DNA of 64,000 bases from Bin87 sp965261925 (GCA_965261925.1 OZ253486.1:1302001-1366000); one strand, 5' to 3'. Shown: positions 26,547 through 35,419, counted from the stretch's first letter. Numbers and translations: made by a program. Notes: generated from the sequence alone by a model not told the origin.

Positions 26547-27611
26547 CTAGGGAATGTTCACTGCTTTGGTTACGGCGGTGGAGCCGACCTTCGGGCCCCA
26601 ACTGGGTATCACCGAAGAGGAGTTGGACTCCTCGCCGCCGGCGAATACTACCAGAATATCGTCCGGTTCGGGAATCAGCGGTACCATCGCAGCCTCGTCG
26701 CCCGGCTCCACATCTCCGCGCAGCACCAGGCCCCGCTTCAGGTCGGCCACGGACCGCTGGACGTTGTCGTGGAGATACTCACGTACCTGCTGCTTTGTCC
26801 AATCCCGCCACAGGTTGCTGTTGCCGGCGATGGTGATTGCCACCTGCCCCTGCCGGATGCCCACCGACACATCGCCCACCGACCCCGAGGTGGACATTGA
26901 CGTCCCCAATGACGACGCCACGTCAGCGATAGCGTACAGGATCGCCTCAGGCCGCCCCAGGGACCTTACCTGCCGTGGAGCTTCACTGGCGAACACCGTA
27001 ACCGTGCTGTCGCCCGCGTCAAACCCGCGGTCCACGTGCAGGGGGGTCCAGTGCGTTTCGCCCTCCGCCTCGGCGATACAGTAGGTGTACTTGCCGGGAT
27101 GGCCGATGACGCTGCGGTCGAACAGGCCGGGAATGGCGGCGCACGCGTTCATCAGGATGAGTCGAATGGAGCGGCCGATGGTTCCGTTGGCGCGATTGCC
27201 CGGCCCAAACAGGTTGTTGCGGCTGTTCAGCCCGATCTGCTCGCGAACCGGCCCGTTGACGATGCACAGGACCGCCGCGCCGCCCATGCTGGAGGATGGG
27301 CCGACCAGGTTAAACACCGGGTCCAGCATTGCCTCGGTGGCGGCCAGGACCACCGGGAAATACTCCGGCAGGCAACCGGCCATGACGGCGTTGGCTGCCG
27401 CTTTTTCCACGGTGATGACGCGGCGGCGTTCGGGCAATTCGCCGAGGACTTCGTCGGGAGCGCGGCCGGCGTAGCCGATGAACTCGGCCACCCGCGTCGT
27501 GGTAGGGGGAACCACGGGCAGGCCGTCGCTCCAGCCCAACTCGTAACCTCGCTCGATGGCGGCGAGGGCGTCATCCCAGGTGGTGGTGGTGATGTCGGTG
27601 AAAGTGGTCAA
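26547..27611 (-). CDS. UGSC-partner protein of unknown function
   Basis: About 354 residues from TTG 27611, which has AGAGG eight bases upstream. An ATG at 27665 would add 18 residues but lies inside a perfect palindrome. The protein contains 'GWSDGLPVVPPT', 'VITVEKAAANAVMAGCLPEYFPVVLAATEAMLDP', 'NNLFGPGNRANGTIGRSIRLILMNACAAIPG' and 'CIAEAEGETHWTPLHVDRGF'. Each has a clear counterpart in the C-terminal two thirds of the selenoprotein at 51033 ('DWSDGMPIVPPT', 'VEKIAINAVMAGCQPAQFPILLAALE'), so they are homologs. It is the operon partner of the selenoprotein. No known fold is recognised; the Cys in 'VMAGC' is a candidate reactive residue. Confidence 0.82.
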   Translation of the reverse strand: MTTFTDITTTTWDDALAAIERGYELGWSDGLPVVPPTTTRVAEFIGYAGRAPDEVLGELPERRRVITVEKAAANAVMAGCLPEYFPVVLAATEAMLDPVFNLVGPSSSMGGAAVLCIVNGPVREQIGLNSRNNLFGPGNRANGTIGRSIRLILMNACAAIPGLFDRSVIGHPGKYTYCIAEAEGETHWTPLHVDRGFDAGDSTVTVFASEAPRQVRSLGRPEAILYAIADVASSLGTSMSTSGSVGDVSVGIRQGQVAITIAGNSNLWRDWTKQQVREYLHDNVQRSVADLKRGLVLRGDVEPGDEAAMVPLIPEPDDILVVFAGGEESNSSSVIPSWGPKVGSTAVTKAVNIP

Positions 27612-27649
27612 ATCGATTGCCTCTGACGCGGTTACGTTGGTAGACAGGC

Positions 27650-27673
27650 AGGGGCGAATGATCATTCGCCCCT
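27650..27673. repeat. 24-bp perfect palindrome
   Basis: AGGGGCGAATGATCATTCGC then CCCT, self-complementary over its whole length, between the NHL gene and the partner gene. It contains the upstream ATG of the partner frame. It may be a dispersed intergenic palindrome or a translation-control hairpin. Confidence 0.6.
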
Positions 27674-27697
27674 ACGCTGTCGGCGGATGAGGTTGGA

Positions 27698-28645
27698 TTA
27701 GGCCCGGGCGTACTTGGAGAAGCTGCGCAGTTCCCGCGGCGGGTCCATGTGGCTGCCGCGGATGGTGTAGGACACCTCGGAGACATACACGGCGCCGGTG
27801 CTGTCCACGGCGATGCCGTGGGGAGCGATGAACTGGCCGGGACCCTCACCCTCGTCTTTGTCGCCGAAGGTGCAGACCCGGTTGCCGTCCCGGTCGTAGA
27901 TGGTGACGCGGTGGCCCAGACCGGGAGCGTCATCCACGCCGCCCATGCCGTTGAGCTCACCCACGTAAATGTGGCCTTGCCAGTAGACCATCGCGTCCGG
28001 CCGGTGGATGTTGCTCCACATGGTCAGGAAGTTGCCATCGGTATCGAATAGCTGGATGCGGTGACACTCACGGTCGACCACGTACACCCGCTCGTCCTCG
28101 TCGAAGGCGATGTTGTGGGGGCGGATGAACTGGCCGGCGTCGATCCCCGGTTCGCCCCAGGAGAACTTGTAGCCGCCTTCAGGGCTATAGACGTGGATGC
28201 GGGAGTTTCCGTATCCGTCAGAGACGTAGATGTCGCCGTTGCTGGGGCGGATGGCCGCCGACGTGGGTCGGTTGAAGGGCTGACCGCTCCAGCGGGGAGC
28301 CGGATGGTTCTTCTCGCCGATCTCCATCAGCTTTTCGCCGGTAACGCTGAACTTCTGGATGGTGTGGATGCCGTCGTCGGCAGCCAGCAGGGTATCGTCC
28401 GCCGAGCTGTAGTACAGGCCGTGGGTCCGGTTCTCGCTGAAGTGGCCCTGACCGAAGGACCGCTCGAAGTTGCCGTCCTTGTCGAACACCATGATGGGAT
28501 GCTCGCCGCGCGTCAGGATGAAGACGCGATCGTTGCCGTCCACCGCTACGCCGGGGCATTCCAAGAGGCGCATGCCGTCCGGCAGCTTCAGCCAGTCCGC
28601 CGTGAAGGTGTACTGAAAATCTCCCTGGCCATAAACGTCAGGCAT
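27698..28645 (-). CDS. NHL-repeat six-bladed beta-propeller protein
   Basis: 315 residues of NHL-type repeats: 'GVAVDGNDRVFILTRGEHPIMVFDKDGNFERSFG', 'PHNIAFDEDERVYVVDRECHRIQLFDTDGNFL' and 'PHGIAVDSTGAVYVSEV'. No signal peptide. Such proteins resemble peptidyl-alpha-hydroxyglycine lyase and other propeller enzymes. It is the first gene of the stretch 28645-25977 and could be co-transcribed with the selenoprotein pair, though the palindrome lies between. Confidence 0.82.
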   Translation of the reverse strand: MPDVYGQGDFQYTFTADWLKLPDGMRLLECPGVAVDGNDRVFILTRGEHPIMVFDKDGNFERSFGQGHFSENRTHGLYYSSADDTLLAADDGIHTIQKFSVTGEKLMEIGEKNHPAPRWSGQPFNRPTSAAIRPSNGDIYVSDGYGNSRIHVYSPEGGYKFSWGEPGIDAGQFIRPHNIAFDEDERVYVVDRECHRIQLFDTDGNFLTMWSNIHRPDAMVYWQGHIYVGELNGMGGVDDAPGLGHRVTIYDRDGNRVCTFGDKDEGEGPGQFIAPHGIAVDSTGAVYVSEVSYTIRGSHMDPPRELRSFSKYARA

Positions 28646-28711
28646 AATTGTCTCCCTTGCAGATGAGTGTGTCGGATTGAATGCTTCGGGGCTATCTTAC
28701 TTGCCGCTGCA

Positions 28712-29488
28712 CTACTGGGCAATACACCCGCCGTCGATGACCAACTCGGCGCCCGTAACGAACGACGCTTCGTCCGACGCCAGGTAGAGCACGCCGTAGG
28801 CCACCTCGATGGGATGCGCCCGGCGGCCCAGGGGAACCTGCGCCAGCCGCTGCGCCGCCACTTCCGGATCCGCGTAGGTGGACTCGCTCATGGGCGTCAT
28901 GATCGGCCCGGGGTGCACGGAGTTGGCGCGAATACCCTCGCGGGCGTGCTGAACGGCCGTGGCCTTGGTGAAAAGGCGCACCGCTCCCTTGGAGGCGTTG
29001 TACGGATGGGACCGGGACCAGGCCCCGGTCATGCCGGCGATGGAAGAGATGTTGACGATGGATCCTCCGCCGGCGCGTCGCATCGCCGGGATCGCCGCCT
29101 TGGTACCCAGGAAGACGCCCTTGGAATTAATATCCATCACCCGGTCCCAGTCGGCCACGCTGGTGTCCTCCAGCGAAATGTTGTGCGCGCCGCCGCCGGC
29201 GGAGATGCTGATGCCGGCGTTGTTGACCAGGGCGTCCAGCTTGCCGTAGCGTTCTTCGGCCAGTCCCACGATGGCCTGCCAGTCCGCCTCACTGGTCACG
29301 TCCAGGTGCGCGTAGGCGCAGTCGAGCCCTTCGGCGCGGCAATCCGCTTCAACCTGACCGCCCAGGTCGTCCAGGATGTCTCCGAAAACGACCCTGGCGC
29401 CTTCCCTGGCGAACAGCCTGACCTCCTCGGCGCCCATGCCCCGCGCGCCGCCGCTGATGATCGCGACCTTGCCATCCATTCGGCCCAT
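28712..29488 (-). CDS. SDR family oxidoreductase, paralog C
   Basis: 258 residues from ATG 29488, which is preceded by AAAGGAGC; a further upstream start lacks a site and would overlap the HepT gene. 'AIISGGARGMGAEEV', 'LVNNAGISI', 'GSIVNISSIAG', 'YNASKGAV' and 'FVTGAELVIDGG' define a classical SDR. It has the same layout as the SDRs at 19002 and 21233 but is more distant, with an insertion ('SAGGGAHNIS') after the NNAG motif. Confidence 0.9.
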   Translation of the reverse strand: MGRMDGKVAIISGGARGMGAEEVRLFAREGARVVFGDILDDLGGQVEADCRAEGLDCAYAHLDVTSEADWQAIVGLAEERYGKLDALVNNAGISISAGGGAHNISLEDTSVADWDRVMDINSKGVFLGTKAAIPAMRRAGGGSIVNISSIAGMTGAWSRSHPYNASKGAVRLFTKATAVQHAREGIRANSVHPGPIMTPMSESTYADPEVAAQRLAQVPLGRRAHPIEVAYGVLYLASDEASFVTGAELVIDGGCIAQ

Positions 29489-29514
29489 GATGTGCTCCTT
29501 TGCAGACCGGCGGG

Positions 29515-29868
29515 TCACGCCGCCGGCAGGTTTTCGTCGATGATCGCCTGCAACTGTTCAACGAGTGGCGGCAGGTGCTCCTGGATGATGCGCCACAACT
29601 CGTCGAAGTCGACCGTGTCGTAATTGTGGATCAGCACGTTGCGGAGATCAGTCGTGTCCTGCCAGAGAACGTGCGGATAGCGGGCTCGAAATTCTTGGGG
29701 CACACGACGAGCAGCCTCGCCTAACACTTCCATCAGGCGCGTGAGCGCCAGCTCAAACATGCGATCCACGTCCAGATCAACCCGCCGGCGATCCTGCGCC
29801 AATTCCATGGCTTCTTTGCCATGGTCACGCATCTGCTGCACGGCCACCATGGGGTCACGGCGAGACAT
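29515..29868 (-). CDS. hepT: HepT-like HEPN toxin (DUF86)
   Basis: 117 residues, all-helical. 'LRNVLIHNYDTVDFDELW' holds the R-x4-H-x-Y RNase motif of HepT. In known HepT/MntA modules the nucleotidyltransferase AMPylates the Tyr of this motif to silence the toxin. The upstream mntA-like gene overlaps it by 14 bases, the standard order. All key residues are present, so the pair should be functional. Confidence 0.9.
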   Translation of the reverse strand: MSRRDPMVAVQQMRDHGKEAMELAQDRRRVDLDVDRMFELALTRLMEVLGEAARRVPQEFRARYPHVLWQDTTDLRNVLIHNYDTVDFDELWRIIQEHLPPLVEQLQAIIDENLPAA

Positions 29869-30163
29869 ATACTTCCTCCGCTTCGTCCAACACTTCCTGT
29901 CTGAAATAAGGGCTCAGGGATGCTGCGGTGTGCATATCCACTTCCCGCCCAAGCATGGTCGTCAATTCGCGGCGCATTTGAAAGAATACGAACCCCGCGG
30001 CGTACCCTGGCTCAAACTCCACCAGCACATCCACGTCGCTTTGCGGCGTGAAATCGTCGCGGATCACGGAGCCGAACAGCGCCAGCCGGCGCACGCGGTT
30101 GCGCTGGCAGAACTCGGCGATCCGTTCGGTCGGTATTTCGATGCGAGCCGGCATTGGGTTCAC
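29855..30163 (-). CDS. mntA: MntA-like minimal nucleotidyltransferase antitoxin
   Basis: About 102 residues starting at GTG 30163, which overlaps the VOC gene stop, or 99 from ATG 30154. 'LALFGSVIRDDFTPQSDVDVLVEF' is the GS-x10-D-x-D catalytic signature of MNT enzymes, which transfer AMP to the HepT toxin. It forms a type VII toxin-antitoxin pair with the next gene. Confidence 0.9.
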   Translation of the reverse strand: MNPMPARIEIPTERIAEFCQRNRVRRLALFGSVIRDDFTPQSDVDVLVEFEPGYAAGFVFFQMRRELTTMLGREVDMHTAASLSPYFRQEVLDEAEEVYVSP

Positions 30164-30537
30164 GCCGCGTTGTTGTCGTCCATGAACATGCCCACAACGT
30201 TGCCCTCCGTGTCACGGAAGTTGACGAACCAGCCCACGCCGGGCACAGCCGTCCGTGAGGTCACGATTTCGCAACCCGCCGCCGCCACTTTTTCGGTGTA
30301 GGCGTCGAGGTCGTCCACGCCGATGACTACCAAAGTTCCGCCGTCGTTGAGGGCAGATTGCCGCGCGATGAGCGCCCCGCCGATGCCGTAGGGCTCGTCG
30401 TCGCCTCCGGTCTCTTGCAGGTAGTATTCTTCGGGCCCGTCCCATTTACTGGAGTTCCAGCCGAACACGTCAGCGTAGAACTTGTTGGCGCGTTGGGCAT
30501 CGTCAAAGGGCAGTTCGCAGTGCACGATCTTGGGCAT
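30160..30537 (-). CDS. VOC family protein (glyoxalase/bleomycin-resistance fold)
   Basis: 125 residues, ATG 30537 behind GGAGGAA. 'IVHCELPFDDAQRANKFYADVFGWNSSKW' and 'VGWFVNFRDTEGNVVGMFM' give the beta-alpha-beta-beta-beta pattern with His and Glu metal ligands. It is close to the bacterial glyoxalase-like subgroup often found as small single genes. The substrate is unknown. Confidence 0.85.
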   Translation of the reverse strand: MPKIVHCELPFDDAQRANKFYADVFGWNSSKWDGPEEYYLQETGGDDEPYGIGGALIARQSALNDGGTLVVIGVDDLDAYTEKVAAAGCEIVTSRTAVPGVGWFVNFRDTEGNVVGMFMDDNNAA

Positions 30538-30594
30538 GGTTCCTCCGTGAATTCATTTCAATGTTCGAGCTCCGGCGGTTCAACGAGCGGGCTG

Positions 30595-31122
30595 TCACTC
30601 TTCCGCCAACAGCGCGAATAATAGTGTATCCCACCACCGGCCCTTGAAGTATTCGTTCCGTGTCAGCCGACCCTCCTGCCGGAACCCCAGCCGCTCCAGC
30701 ACCCGGGTCGAAGCGACATTGTCCGCGATGCACCAGGATGAGATACGCTGGAGGCCAAGTTCGCCGAACCCGAAATTAACGATGGCCCAGGCGGCTTCGG
30801 TGGCGTAACCGCGCCCCCAGTATTGAGGCGACAACTCATACCCGATATCGGCTTCCCAGTCATTGTCCGGTTTGCGCCTTATGCCGCAATTCCCGATGAG
30901 CAGGCCGTCCTCGCGGCGGATTATGGCGAGCTGGAACCGCCGTCGGGGAAGTTCCGACTGCCACATGCGAAACATATCGACGAAGGCTCGCGCATCCTTC
31001 TCGTCGCGATCTTCCCACGGGTAGTAGCGAAGATAAAGCGGGTCGCGCTGGTAACCCAGCACGGCCCGCCAGTCGTCTTCGCGGAACTCCCGAAGCAACA
31101 ACCGCTTGGTGGTGATTTGCAT
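30595..31122 (-). CDS. GNAT family N-acetyltransferase (RimJ/RimL-type)
   Basis: 175 residues from ATG 31122; a much longer open frame upstream is Arg/His-rich shadow of the GMC gene. 'ITTKRLLLREFREDDW' and 'YELSPQYWGRGYATEAAWAIVNFGFGELGLQRISSWCIADNVASTRVLERLGFRQEGRL' are the signature N-terminus and acetyl-CoA-binding motif A (Q/R-x-x-G-x-G/A) of ribosomal-protein-type acetyltransferases. It starts 12 bases after the GMC gene stop. Confidence 0.88.
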   Translation of the reverse strand: MQITTKRLLLREFREDDWRAVLGYQRDPLYLRYYPWEDRDEKDARAFVDMFRMWQSELPRRRFQLAIIRREDGLLIGNCGIRRKPDNDWEADIGYELSPQYWGRGYATEAAWAIVNFGFGELGLQRISSWCIADNVASTRVLERLGFRQEGRLTRNEYFKGRWWDTLLFALLAEE

Positions 31123-31133
31123 TCGGAGCGCCG

Positions 31134-32729
31134 TCAGGAAATTGCGGAAGAGCCTTCTCCTTTCAGGTGATCGGCGGTGCGAAGCGCAAGGGCCTGGATC
31201 GTGGTGGTGGGGTTGATGCAGGCTCCGGTGGTGAAGATGCTGCCGTCGATGATGAACAGGTTGGGCACGTCGTGGGCGCGACCCCAGCGGTCCACCACCG
31301 AGCGGTCGGGGTCGGATCCCATGCGCGCGGTGCCCAGCAGATGCCAGCCGGCGTTGCGTCGCAACCGGGAGGAAACGACCCGCTTGGCTCCGGCCGCCTC
31401 CAGCACCTCGGTGGCGCGGGCGATGCCGTGGTCCAGCATGGCCCACGTGTTGTCGCTCACCGTGTAATCGATCTTGGGCGCGGGAATGCCGTGGTTATCC
31501 GTCAGCGCCGGGTCCAGCGTGACCGTGTTGTGCTCTTCGGGCAGGTCCTCGGTCATGATGACGATGCCCATCTGGTGCCGGAACCGTTCCGCGAAGTCGC
31601 GGTGGTGTCCCTCGCCCCATTCCACCTGCTGGCCGACCAACCCGCCCAGCGCGACCTGCAGGGGGGCGCCGCCGACGTTGGAAATCTGCATGTCGTAACC
31701 GCGCACGAATCCCCGCCGCGGATCGGTTTCGTAGAACTCCTGGCTCAGCATCGACGAACCGCGGGGCCCGTCGTCCGGTCCCAGGTCCTCGTCAAAGAGG
31801 CCCATGACATAGCCGCAAGGGTGGTGCATCAGGTTGCGCCCCACCTGCCCGCTGCTGTTGGCGAGCCCGTCCGGGAACAGCGCGCTCCTGGAGTTGAGCA
31901 GTAGCCGGGAGGTGCCGATACCATTGCAGGCCAGCACCACAACCTTGGCGTACTGCGCCTGGAGGTCGCCGTTGCGGTCGTAGTAGGCTGCGCCGGTGGC
32001 GCGACCGGTTTCATCTACCAGGATCTCCCGCACCCGGGCGTGGGTGATCAGGCGAGCCCCCTGCTTGAGCGCGCGAGGCCAGAAGATGATGTCGCTGCTG
32101 GACGGTGAGCGCAGGTGCTCGCCCACATCTGCCCGGCGACCGTCGTAAGCGGCGGAGGCGACGGCATTGTCCGCCGACCACCAGTGCCAGCCCAGCTTGT
32201 TGTACGCCCGGGCCAGCAGTTCACCCCCAGGCCCGATGGGCAGCGGCGGGGTGGGACGCTCGGGCTTGGGCGGGTAAGCCGGGTCGCCGCGCAGCCCGCT
32301 GACGCCGTGCATCCGGTCGTTCTGGTCGTAGTACGGCTCCAATTCGAAGTAGTCCATCGGCCAGTCATCGGCCACGCCGTCCAGTGAATTCAGACGGAAG
32401 TCCGAGGGATGGAACCGCGGGAAGTGGGAACCCCAGTGGATGGTACTGCCGCCCACCGCGTTGTACATGTAGGGCGCGATGGGGGTGTCATTCTCGTTGA
32501 CCGGATAGTCCTCCGGCAATCCCCTGAAATTGGGATTGGGATGGAAATCGGCCTGCCAGTGGAGCTGCGCCTGCGGCTCGCTGACCGGGAAGGCGTTCGT
32601 AGGCACCCAGCCGCCCTGCTCCAGGCACACCACCTTGACGCCGGCCTGGGTCAGGCTCCAGGTGAACGCTCCGCCGGACGCACCGGCCCCAATGACCAAA
32701 ACGTCCGCAATATCATGCTTGCTGCCCAT
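31134..32729 (-). CDS. GMC family oxidoreductase
   Basis: 531 residues, ATG 32729 behind AGGAGC. 'DVLVIGAGASGGAFTWSLTQAGVKVVCLEQGG' binds FAD, 'NAVGGSTIHWGSHFPRFHPSDF' is the GMC signature, and 'AGWHLLGTARMGSDPDRSVVDRWGRAHDVPNLFIIDGSIFTTGACINPTTTIQALALR' carries the active-site His and Asn. It fits gluconate- and glucoside-type dehydrogenases of cytoplasmic or periplasmic side. No signal peptide is visible, so the location is uncertain. Confidence 0.9.
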   Translation of the reverse strand: MGSKHDIADVLVIGAGASGGAFTWSLTQAGVKVVCLEQGGWVPTNAFPVSEPQAQLHWQADFHPNPNFRGLPEDYPVNENDTPIAPYMYNAVGGSTIHWGSHFPRFHPSDFRLNSLDGVADDWPMDYFELEPYYDQNDRMHGVSGLRGDPAYPPKPERPTPPLPIGPGGELLARAYNKLGWHWWSADNAVASAAYDGRRADVGEHLRSPSSSDIIFWPRALKQGARLITHARVREILVDETGRATGAAYYDRNGDLQAQYAKVVVLACNGIGTSRLLLNSRSALFPDGLANSSGQVGRNLMHHPCGYVMGLFDEDLGPDDGPRGSSMLSQEFYETDPRRGFVRGYDMQISNVGGAPLQVALGGLVGQQVEWGEGHHRDFAERFRHQMGIVIMTEDLPEEHNTVTLDPALTDNHGIPAPKIDYTVSDNTWAMLDHGIARATEVLEAAGAKRVVSSRLRRNAGWHLLGTARMGSDPDRSVVDRWGRAHDVPNLFIIDGSIFTTGACINPTTTIQALALRTADHLKGEGSSAIS

Positions 32730-32755
32730 AGGTTAATGCTCCTGTCGATTGATGG

Positions 32756-33451
32756 CTAACGCCCCAACTCCGCCTCGAGCTGACGGATGCGCTCGTTCGC
32801 CTCAGCGAGCGCCGCCTCCAGTTCGACCCTGCTCATCAGAAACTCGTCAGCTATCGGGTTGTAAAAGCGCAGATTCCCCTTGTCCCAACACAGGTACAGA
32901 CCCAACGCCGCACTGTAGCCCGACGGCATGCCCATCATCTTTCCGGCACGGTCATCCGCCAGCGGTATCGGCTCGTATCGTCCATCCGCCAGCCGGTCGC
33001 CGGCCATAGGGGCGTCGTGGTACTGGCCGCCGGTGTGATCGAACCGCCAGTATTCACGGACGCCATAGTGGGCGTATCCGAACCGCTTGCGCGTGTAGTC
33101 GGCCGGTCCAGTCCTCCGTGAAGCCACCTCCAGCACGAAATCGGGAGGTTTGCCCACCTCGTTGATCACGTAACCGTTGCGCTCGGTTATGGCGTCCGGA
33201 TCAACATCGAAGGCCACTACACAATCAGGGACCAGCCAACCGTCGTGGCTACGCGTGTCGTAACACAAAAAGCCTTCACCGCTCACCAGCGTACCTGGTC
33301 GCGACGCGAAATGGGCGACGAGAGATGTTGCCGCATTCGAGATGTGGGAATACTGCTGCATATCCGGCGCCCGCGGTGGGTCCGGCAACTCCACCGGAGG
33401 ATCCAATTTGCCGGTCAGTTGCGGTGGGATGGCGGGTTTGGCGGTGGTCAT
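32756..33451 (-). CDS. Uma2 family endonuclease-like protein
   Basis: 231 residues from ATG 33451, behind GAGGCCAGG. 'GWLVPDCVVAFDVDP' and 'PPDFVLEVASRRTGPADYTRKRFGYAHYGVREYWRFD' form the D...ExxS core. The tail 'RVELEAALAEANERIRQLEAELG' is a heptad coiled coil. It is the second Uma2 member in the window. The biological function of the group is not established. Confidence 0.82.
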   Translation of the reverse strand: MTTAKPAIPPQLTGKLDPPVELPDPPRAPDMQQYSHISNAATSLVAHFASRPGTLVSGEGFLCYDTRSHDGWLVPDCVVAFDVDPDAITERNGYVINEVGKPPDFVLEVASRRTGPADYTRKRFGYAHYGVREYWRFDHTGGQYHDAPMAGDRLADGRYEPIPLADDRAGKMMGMPSGYSAALGLYLCWDKGNLRFYNPIADEFLMSRVELEAALAEANERIRQLEAELGR

Positions 33452-33516
33452 CCTGGCCTCACTTGGAGATCGGTAGCAGCGGCAACGACGCGCTGGTGCG
33501 CAGGAAAGCGCGGCGC

Positions 33517-33969
33517 TTACTGTCCCTGAGCGACCCATTGGTCAAATGATGCGCCGCCAGTGAATTCGGCGGGGATCAATTGCCAGGCCGCATTCAACAA
33601 CGGAACCAATTCCGACAGGTTGAACTCCGTATGTTCCATGGTCAGGTGCCCTTCGTAGAAGTTCCCGTGCAGACTCTCGGCGGCGTTGAGGCCGCGGCGG
33701 ATTTCCTCGGATCGTTCCGTACGTTCGGTGGCCAGAGCCTGAACCGCCTCGCGTATCGCGACATGATCATAATGGTCCCAGCCGCGCAGCGTGGCCACCG
33801 CCTTGGTGAGCTGTGCAACCGCTCCCCAGCCTTTTTCACTGGCCTGTTTCAAGTCGCCCTCGGACAGGTACTGCGGAGCCTTTGACCAATATTCACGTGC
33901 CATGAGCAGGTGCTTGCGGATCCGGGCATCCTGTCGCGCCGGCGGTTCCCGACGGGTGCGAGGGGGCAT
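33517..33969 (-). CDS. PaREP1/HEPN-like protein
   Basis: 150 residues, helical. 'LSEGDLKQASEKGWGAVAQLTKAVATLRGWDHYDHVAIREAV' matches the PaREP1-type helical pair and is nearly the same as a segment of the protein at 58250 ('GDTRQASEKGWGAAAQMLKSVAEQRGWEHKRHVAL'). Members are related to HEPN folds, often in toxin-antitoxin settings, but no nucleotidyltransferase is adjacent here. Confidence 0.72.
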   Translation of the reverse strand: MPPRTRREPPARQDARIRKHLLMAREYWSKAPQYLSEGDLKQASEKGWGAVAQLTKAVATLRGWDHYDHVAIREAVQALATERTERSEEIRRGLNAAESLHGNFYEGHLTMEHTEFNLSELVPLLNAAWQLIPAEFTGGASFDQWVAQGQ

Positions 33970-34062
33970 GATGGTTCCGATCTCCAGATACGAGCGCCAT
34001 CGTGAGCACAGCAGACGGGGTAATATCGCTCCCGTGCCCCGTTGCAGCGTTGGTCCGGTGGC

Positions 34063-35262
34063 CTACTTGCGCTCGAAGACTGCGGCCACGCCCTGGCCGC
34101 CGCCGACGCACATAGTCTCGAGGCCCCACTGGGCGTCCTGCCGTTGCATCTCGTGGAGCATCGTGGTCAGGATGCGGGCGCCGGTGGCCGCGATGGGATG
34201 ACCCAGGGAGATGCCGGAGCCGTTCACGTTCAGGTGGTCCTCGTTGGGCAACTGCCACTCGCGCAGCACCGCCAGCACCTGAGCGGCGAAGGCTTCGTTC
34301 AGCTCAATGAGGTCCATGTCCTGCAGCGTCATGCCGATCTTGCCCATGACCTTGTTCACCGCCGGCACGGGCCCGATGCCCATGGTGGCCGGATGGCACC
34401 CGGTGACGGCCCAGCCGCGCAGGAAGGCCATCGGTTCAAGACCCAATTCTTCCAGCTTGTCCTCGGCCACCACGAGGCACACCGAGGCGGCGTCGTTCTG
34501 GCTGCTGGCGTTGCCCGCCGTGACCACGCCATCGGGCATCACGGGACGCAGCCGGCCCAGGACATCCATGGTGGTATCGCCGCGAGGACCCTCGTCCGCG
34601 TCGAATATCTTGGGGTCGCCACGCCGTTGAGGGATGCTCACCGGGATGATCTCGTCGGCGAACCTGCCGGAGTCTCGCGCCGCCACGGCGCGCTGGTGGC
34701 TGCGCAGGGCGTACTCGTCCTGCTCTTCGCGGGGGATTTCGTACTGGCGGGCCAGGTTCTCCGCGGTTTCCACCATGCCGCCGGGGATGGGACCGAACCG
34801 GTCCTCCGGCGCGATGGTGACGCGGGCACGGGCCAGCCGGTCGTGGAAGGTGACCGATCCAAATCGGGCGCCCCAGCGCGATTCGTTGCTGTAAAACTCC
34901 GCGCTGCTCATGCTCTCGGCGCCGCCGGCGATAACCACGTCGGCGTTGTCGGTTTGGATCAGCATGGAGGCGTTGAGGATGGCCTGGAGGCCCGACGAAC
35001 AGCGGCGATCCAACTGGTAGCCAGGGACCTCGATGGGCAGCCCGGCCTTCAAGCCGGCGAGGCGGCCAATGGCCGGGTTTTCACCGGACGGATAGCCGTG
35101 ACCGAGGATCACGTCGTCAACTTTGGCAGGGTCGACTCCGCTGCGCTCCAGCGCGGCCTGGATGACCGTAGACGCCAGCTCGGCAGCGGGCACGTCCCGC
35201 AACGCTCCGCCGAAATTGCCCACGGCGGTGCGAACTGGGGAAACGATGGCTACTCCTCTCAT
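34063..35262 (-). CDS. Thiolase family acetyl-CoA acyltransferase
   Basis: 399 residues from ATG 35262; an upstream extension has no family match. 'LDRRCSSGLQAILNA' holds the acyl-binding Cys, 'LNVNGSGISLGHPIAATGAR' the active His and 'MCVGGGQGVA' the second Cys. All three catalytic residues are present. It makes or cleaves 3-ketoacyl-CoA in fatty acid or aromatic catabolism. No beta-oxidation partners are adjacent. Confidence 0.92.
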   Translation of the reverse strand: MRGVAIVSPVRTAVGNFGGALRDVPAAELASTVIQAALERSGVDPAKVDDVILGHGYPSGENPAIGRLAGLKAGLPIEVPGYQLDRRCSSGLQAILNASMLIQTDNADVVIAGGAESMSSAEFYSNESRWGARFGSVTFHDRLARARVTIAPEDRFGPIPGGMVETAENLARQYEIPREEQDEYALRSHQRAVAARDSGRFADEIIPVSIPQRRGDPKIFDADEGPRGDTTMDVLGRLRPVMPDGVVTAGNASSQNDAASVCLVVAEDKLEELGLEPMAFLRGWAVTGCHPATMGIGPVPAVNKVMGKIGMTLQDMDLIELNEAFAAQVLAVLREWQLPNEDHLNVNGSGISLGHPIAATGARILTTMLHEMQRQDAQWGLETMCVGGGQGVAAVFERK

Positions 35263-35419
35263 AACGGTCTCCTTAAGGCACGTAAATTGCCGGCCGGCAG
35301 GGGCCAGCAGGGTTGTTGAATAGTGCAGCCAATCATACCTGCTGAGTATCAGGGTGTAAAACCACCCGAACCAGCGCCAAAGCGCAATACCCAGACCATC
35401 GGAAGGCGGCGATTCGAAG

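Noticed and set aside
30595..31446. A 283-residue GNAT protein with a long N-terminal extension
   Set aside because: The extension is Arg/His-rich antisense-type sequence overlapping the GMC gene; the family N-terminus begins at 31122.
34042..35319. A 425-codon plus-strand open frame opposite the thiolase
   Set aside because: Shadow of a thiolase with all catalytic residues.
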